Shown here: positions 41,591 through 45,173 of the stretch, one piece after another
Layout: the number at the start of each line of letters is the position of its first letter
Position numbering within the stretch: position 1 is the stretch's first letter
Assembly (NCBI GenBank): GCA_003427395.1
Contig: BFEA01000138.1
Location: forward strand, 620,596 to 665,768
Source of the DNA: Chara braunii
Taxonomy: Eukaryota > Streptophyta > Charophyceae > Charales > Characeae
Reading direction: 5' to 3'
Length of the DNA stretch: 45,173 nucleotides
Position numbers and translations under genes: made by a program
Notes under the pieces: model-generated
What the model saw: the letters and a program-made list of their open reading frames with translations, nothing else
Databases searched by the model: none
Told to the model about the DNA's origin: nothing

Positions 41591-41927
41591 GTAGGTTACC
41601 AGACTGGCCCGGGACAAATTGCCCGGCCAGGATGAAAAAAAAAAAAGAAACTTATTTGAATTTTGAAGTTATTTTTCAACTTATATTTGTATTTTCAATC
41701 TGGGAAAGAATTCCGGTGTGACCTGAGGCAGAACTTGTTAGTTCATAATTCTGCAATGAATCTGCATAAAATTTGATAAAAATTGACAAAATATAGTTTT
41801 TTTTTCCAAGATGTTTATCATGTTTTTTCTTTTTTCTTTTTTCTTTTTCAGGGACCTTGAATGGCCCTTGCCCGGCTAGACCTCTCGGGCAGCCAAGGTG
41901 GACCAGGTGTCCCGGCTGGTAGCCCAG
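41591..41927. mobile_element. hAT-like MITE (CTAGGCTACCAG family), copy 4, diverged core
   Basis: The terminal repeats GTAGGTTACCAG and CTGGTAGCCCAG are slightly mutated, but the flanking 8-bp duplication GGTCTGAC is perfect (41583-41590 and 41928-41935). The GC-rich arms (GGCCCGGGACAAATTGCCCG, GTCCCGGC) are recognisable, while the AT-rich middle differs from copies 2, 3 and 5. Part of its right end is copied again at 42029 by an assembly duplication. Confidence 0.9.
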
Positions 41928-42165
41928 GGTCTGACAGTCAGAGAGAGCTCAGCGTTGTTGTTGTTGTTCAGGTCCAGGACAGAAGGACGAACACCACCTC
42001 TTCCTCACCTGATGTGTATAAGAGACAGGGCTAGACCTCTCGGGCAGCCAAGGTGGACCAGGTGTCCCGGCTGGTAGCCCAGGGTCTGACAGTCAGAGAG
42101 AGCTCAGCGTTGTTGTTGTTGTTCAGGTCCAGGACAGAAGGACGAACACCACCTCTTCCTCACCT
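41874..42165. other. Perfect 137-bp duplication around an adapter fragment (artefact)
   Basis: 41874-42010 and 42029-42165 appear identical. Between them 42011-42028 is GATGTGTATAAGAGACAG, 18 bases of the 19-bp Tn5 mosaic end. An untrimmed adapter read was evidently built into the contig, so the duplicate is not real genomic sequence. The duplicate runs into the splice donor of the exon ending at 42164. Confidence 0.93.
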
Positions 42166-42400
42166 TCAGGTCCAGCTTTCAGAGCACCAGCAGGATCTTC
42201 ATCCCTTCCAGTGCTTGCGTGGTCTGGATCATTCCCGTCGCCTTTGCGATCTGGTGAAGTCTCAGTCCCATCTGTGGTGGGTTTACTCGATGAAGGAGAT
42301 ACTGTACCGTTTTGCAAACGGTTATCATTTGGAGTTGCCTCCATTCCATTGCTATCCGTAATGCGCTTGGCTAGCTTTGCCTCCGATAGGCCATGCTGCG
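42164..42400 (-). CDS. Internal exon of an unidentified gene
   Basis: It begins at 42400 after the acceptor TTCTTTTGGAGCAG and ends at 42164 before GTGAGG: 237 bases. It reads AQHGLSEAKLAKRITDSNGM, then a polar serine/threonine/aspartate-rich stretch (SPSSSKPTTDGTETSPDRKG) ending AGALKAGPE. It joins in phase to the exon at 42622-42716 (last base G plus CG gives one alanine codon), which supports a real spliced gene. The second half is likely disordered. I do not recognise the family, and it does not resemble LAZ1. Confidence 0.6.
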
Positions 42401-42621
42401 CTGCTCCAAAAGAAAGGACATGTACAGAACGGCAGAGAGCAGAAAAGACATCAGCATAACTGCTTCCCCCCCCCCCTCCCCCTCCACCTCGGCATCTAAC
42501 CCCCAAAGTCATTTGTCACTTCGTAGAACCATGAGGGTTGCTTCCTTTTCCATGCAAACAGGTGGCCAACAGATAGACAAGACAAGGGAGACAGGAAGGA
42601 GAAGTGGGATGGTGAGCTGAC

Positions 42622-42716
42622 CCTCAAAGTTCTTTGCCACATCGCGCGCAGCCTGTGCCAGCAATTTGCAAAGCTCCATTACTGATCCGGGCCTAACCAC
42701 ACCAGACAACAATGAT
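42622..42716 (-). CDS. Internal exon of the same unidentified gene
   Basis: The acceptor TTTTTTCCCCTTGCAG is strong; the exon starts at 42716 and ends at 42622 before GTCAGC, a weak but valid GT donor. It is 95 bases and reads SLLSGVVRPGSVMELCKLLA then QAARDVAKNFE, an amphipathic helical segment. The 221-bp intron to the next exon keeps the frame. Upstream exons should lie above 42.75 kb but no frame there is convincing. Family unknown. Confidence 0.6.
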
Positions 42717-42719
42717 CTG

Positions 42720-44170
42720 CAAGGGGAAAAAACAACAAAACACCTTGTCAGACATCAGATGTGTCAAAGGCGCAAACCAGACTGATTGCAGGCTTTTTGT
42801 CTATACTCATGACTCTATCGCGTCTATGCTATACACTATATATAGCATATAACAATAACAACAAAGTCGAACAAACCCACCAATTTTCTCCCGAAACTAC
42901 CCATAGCTGGGACATCTGTGAGGAACGAGCCCTCAATCGACCCTATCAGACATCACATGTTCTGGGCTAAGCCCCCCAGTAAGCCGAGTGCCCGCCCTAA
43001 GTGAAGGCGGGCCTGAATATTCGTCAAAGGTCAAAATTCGACATTTCCATATGTGGGTATTCAGGCTCTCGCAGCACGCCAGTTGGTTGGGTAGGCGCGT
43101 GAGCCTCACTAAGCTGCGTCGTACAGTTGGCCCAGGCCTTGAAAGTTGCGCCTGGGCACATACACACAAAGCAGCGCCGATACATTGGGAAGCAAGCCAT
43201 CGGCCTGCACAGATACAGCAAACAGCCCAAGTCCGGAGACTCAGGCCGTGCCCAACTGAAAAGGGCCCAGGCCCTCAACTGTAGTCTCGGGCCTGGGCGC
43301 AGGGTCTGAGGCCCAACCGGAAGCTACTGGACGCTTCCAGCCAGGCATTCTGGCCAGTGCTGGCAATGCGGAAGTGCTGCTGCGCTCTCGCTTGATGCTG
43401 CACTGCTGCCAAAGGCGCTGACGGGCCGCGTAGTGGTGAGGAGGGATGCTGCAGGGCAGCGGGGCGCAGGCAGCCATAGCCGGGCTGCTGGGCGCCAGGG
43501 GGCGCAGCGGACGATCTGGTGGTCTTCAGGGAAGGAGGCGAGTGTGGGGTAATCAAGGTCTGACTGAGGGTGACGAGATACGTACCTGGTGCACGAAGAG
43601 AGGTTGGCTATGGAGTTGACAGTCATATACATTGGTCTTCGAGAGTCGAAGTGAGCCTGTTGCGTGAACCAGCTGTAGGTAGGATAGTCGGGCAGAGAAG
43701 GTTGGGCGCTGGGCGCCAGACAGAGAGGAGCGACTTTCGATACTGTGTTGGTGTGGCCTACAGGCTTGAACATTGGCTCATTACTTCATTGTATTGCTCT
43801 ATATGGATGGTTTCTCGGTGCATTTTGTACTCTCTGCTTGGATACGACTACCTGGACATCTGTGTGATTTCACAACTTGGTTTTCTGTATATCATTCGCA
43901 CTCATATTCCTTGCACGTCAAGCATCCATTAAAACTAAAAAAACACATGTTGAAAGTTGAAGCATCCAAGCAAGCAATCATATCACCATAATCCAAACAT
44001 CAGAAACTTCCAATGGTTCGTTCCAGCTCGGCCTGTATTAACTATCTTTCAGATTCTTTCTTTAAACCACCACTACCTTTTACAGGCAAACTTGAAACAC
44101 AAATTTGGCACAAACCCCATTTCTGTGGGTGAACAGTAATACCGAATTAACTATCTTTCTTTAAACAACC
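42720..44170. other. No recognised gene; GC-rich block at 43.06-43.75 kb
   Basis: 43060-43750 is GC-richer than its surroundings and open in several frames, with CGC-rich words (GCCCAGGCC, GGGCGCAG). It could be the 5' region of the minus-strand gene at 42.2-42.7 kb, but no start exon can be defined. Beyond 43.75 kb the DNA is AT-rich without motifs. Confidence 0.35.
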
Positions 44171-44171
44171 A

Positions 44172-44247
44172 CTACCTTCTTCACCCGAAGACAACATGTA
44201 GTGATTATAGCTGTATTTGGCCTTTCGTTCCGTCTAAGACTCTAAAC
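44172..44247 (+). mobile_element. MITE (ATTATAGCTGTAT family), copy 4, half element
   Basis: CTACCTTCTTCACCCGAAGA and GTGATTATAGCTGTATT match the left arm of copy 1 (25485). The match continues through GACTCTAAAC, then stops, so the right arm is missing. A small relative (CACTACCTTTTACAGG) lies at 44070. Confidence 0.7.
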
Positions 44248-44622
44248 GAGAGGCGGTTAACGGAGGCCTCAATTTTCAGACAACTTCTCATTCCATTTAT
44301 AACAAAACCCAACAGTCATTTTAACCAAACTTGCCACCAATTTACCCAGGAGAAGTGGGGGTCCTCGTTAACCACTTGTGTGCATTTCTTACTTAGGGTG
44401 AACAGTGCTACCGCAAAAAGGCTGGTGGCGCCAGCCAAAACCAAAAACCAAATGTCACACTGTCGCTTCGGCAAATCTTGGTGTGCAGGGCTTTGCTGCC
44501 TTGGCGAAATGAGGCGCCTTGGCAAAATGAGGCTCGGAGGTAGTGGTGGTTTAAGTTCTTACCATACTTAAGGCACATACGTGAGATGCACACTGCGCAC
44601 TGCGCAGTGCGCGGATCACAGA

Positions 44623-45121
44623 TGCGCGAAAAAAAAAAGAAAAAAAAAAGAAAAAAAAAAAGAGAAAATAGAAAAAATAATTAAAAAAATAGAAAAAAAT
44701 CCAGGCTACCAGCCGGGCCGCCCAGGTCCCGGGTGCCCAGCCCGTGCAAGGACCAGGGGAGATCCCAGCAAAAGAAAAGAAAAAGAAAAAAAACTCCAAA
44801 AAATCCGGAGAAAAACTATGTTATGCAGAAAAATAAACTGAACACCTTTTGCCTCAGGGTCACATCGAAATTCTTCACCAAATGTAGAATAAAAATAAAA
44901 TTAAAAAATATTTATTTTTATTTTTGTTTTTCTAAAGAGTCTTGGCCCGGCCGGTCAAGTGACCCCGGGCCACTCTGGTAGCCTAGAAAAAAATAAAAAT
45001 AAATAGAAAAAAAAAAAGAAAGAAAGAAAAAAGAAAAAAAAAAAGAGAAAAAAAAGAAAAGAAAAAAGAAGAAGAAGAAGAAGAAGAAGCAACCTTGCAA
45101 CCGTGATGCGTGTATACACGC

Positions 45122-45173
<52 letters not shown>
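44623..45173. repeat. A/G-rich low-complexity end region and (GA)n terminus
   Basis: AAAAAGAAAA runs (44628-44699), AAATAAAAAT and GAAA runs (44987-45062), (GAA)n (45069-45090) and (GA)n (45124-45173, the window end). No gene. Open frames here are poly-Lys or poly-Phe. Confidence 0.9.
44701..44986 (+). mobile_element. hAT-like MITE (CTAGGCTACCAG family), copy 5
   Basis: The left end is CCAGGCTACCAG and the right end CTGGTAGCCTAG. The flanking AAAAAAAT is duplicated (44693-44700 and 44987-44994), though in A-rich DNA this alone is weak. The core shares CTATGTTATGCAGAAAAATA and TTTTGCCTCAGGGTCACATC with copy 2, and the two are alike along their whole length. Non-coding. Confidence 0.9.

Noticed and set aside
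43275-43773. Overlapping alanine/proline-rich frames in the GC-rich block
   Set aside because: Open in several frames because of base composition; no splice signals link them convincingly to the exon at 42716.

Overview
The window looks like repeat-rich nuclear DNA of a green-lineage eukaryote. The reasons are intron-split exons of a plant-type LAZ1/TMEM184 protein, Ty3-type LTR retrotransposon remnants with an initiator-Met-tRNA-like primer site, a LINE-type reverse transcriptase, a U6 snRNA copy, hAT-like MITEs and very many microsatellites. A large-genome streptophyte alga (Chara-like) or a bryophyte would fit, but the species is a guess. Nothing looks bacterial: there are no operons and almost no long open frames.

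Layout. 1-3.3 kb holds diverged dispersed repeats and a tRNA-derived SINE-like head. 3.37-14.3 kb is one old Ty3-type element: 5' LTR, primer site, a leader with a 37-bp repeat array, broken gag, protease, RT/RNase H, integrase and a chromodomain-like tail, then a truncated 3' LTR. A MITE sits in its gag, and about 3 kb of unrelated DNA lies between protease and RT. Next is a 172-codon unknown minus-strand frame fused to the LTR stump, then mostly unassigned DNA with a minus-strand chromodomain fragment near 17.8 kb, tandem repeats and a 119-bp poly-C tract.

24.66-32.88 kb carries the best-supported host gene, on the minus strand. Three phase-compatible exons encode the C-terminal two thirds of a LAZ1/TMEM184 (DUF300, Ost-alpha-like) membrane protein. 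Its 6.5-kb intron is filled with a second Ty3 remnant (itself split by a MITE), a transposon end, hairpin-forming repeats and other debris. The N-terminal exons were not found. 33.47-35.37 kb is a 1.9-kb hAT-like element with an 8-bp target duplication, carrying a MITE and a mutated U6 copy. 36.4-39.1 kb is a decayed LINE with a MITE in it and a T4G3 telomere-like tract at its end.

40.6 and 42.0 kb contain library-adapter sequence: an exact Nextera mate-pair junction, and a mosaic end flanked by a perfect 137-bp duplication. The order of sequence around these points should be treated as unproven. Two phase-compatible exons of an unidentified minus-strand gene lie at 42.2-42.7 kb.

Most striking signals: (1) a five-copy hAT-like MITE family, four copies with perfect or one-mismatch 8-bp target duplications; (2) a hAT-like element carrying a U6 copy; (3) the LAZ1 gene with a (GGT)n run in place of the usual pyrimidine tract at one splice acceptor; (4) adapter-derived assembly errors.
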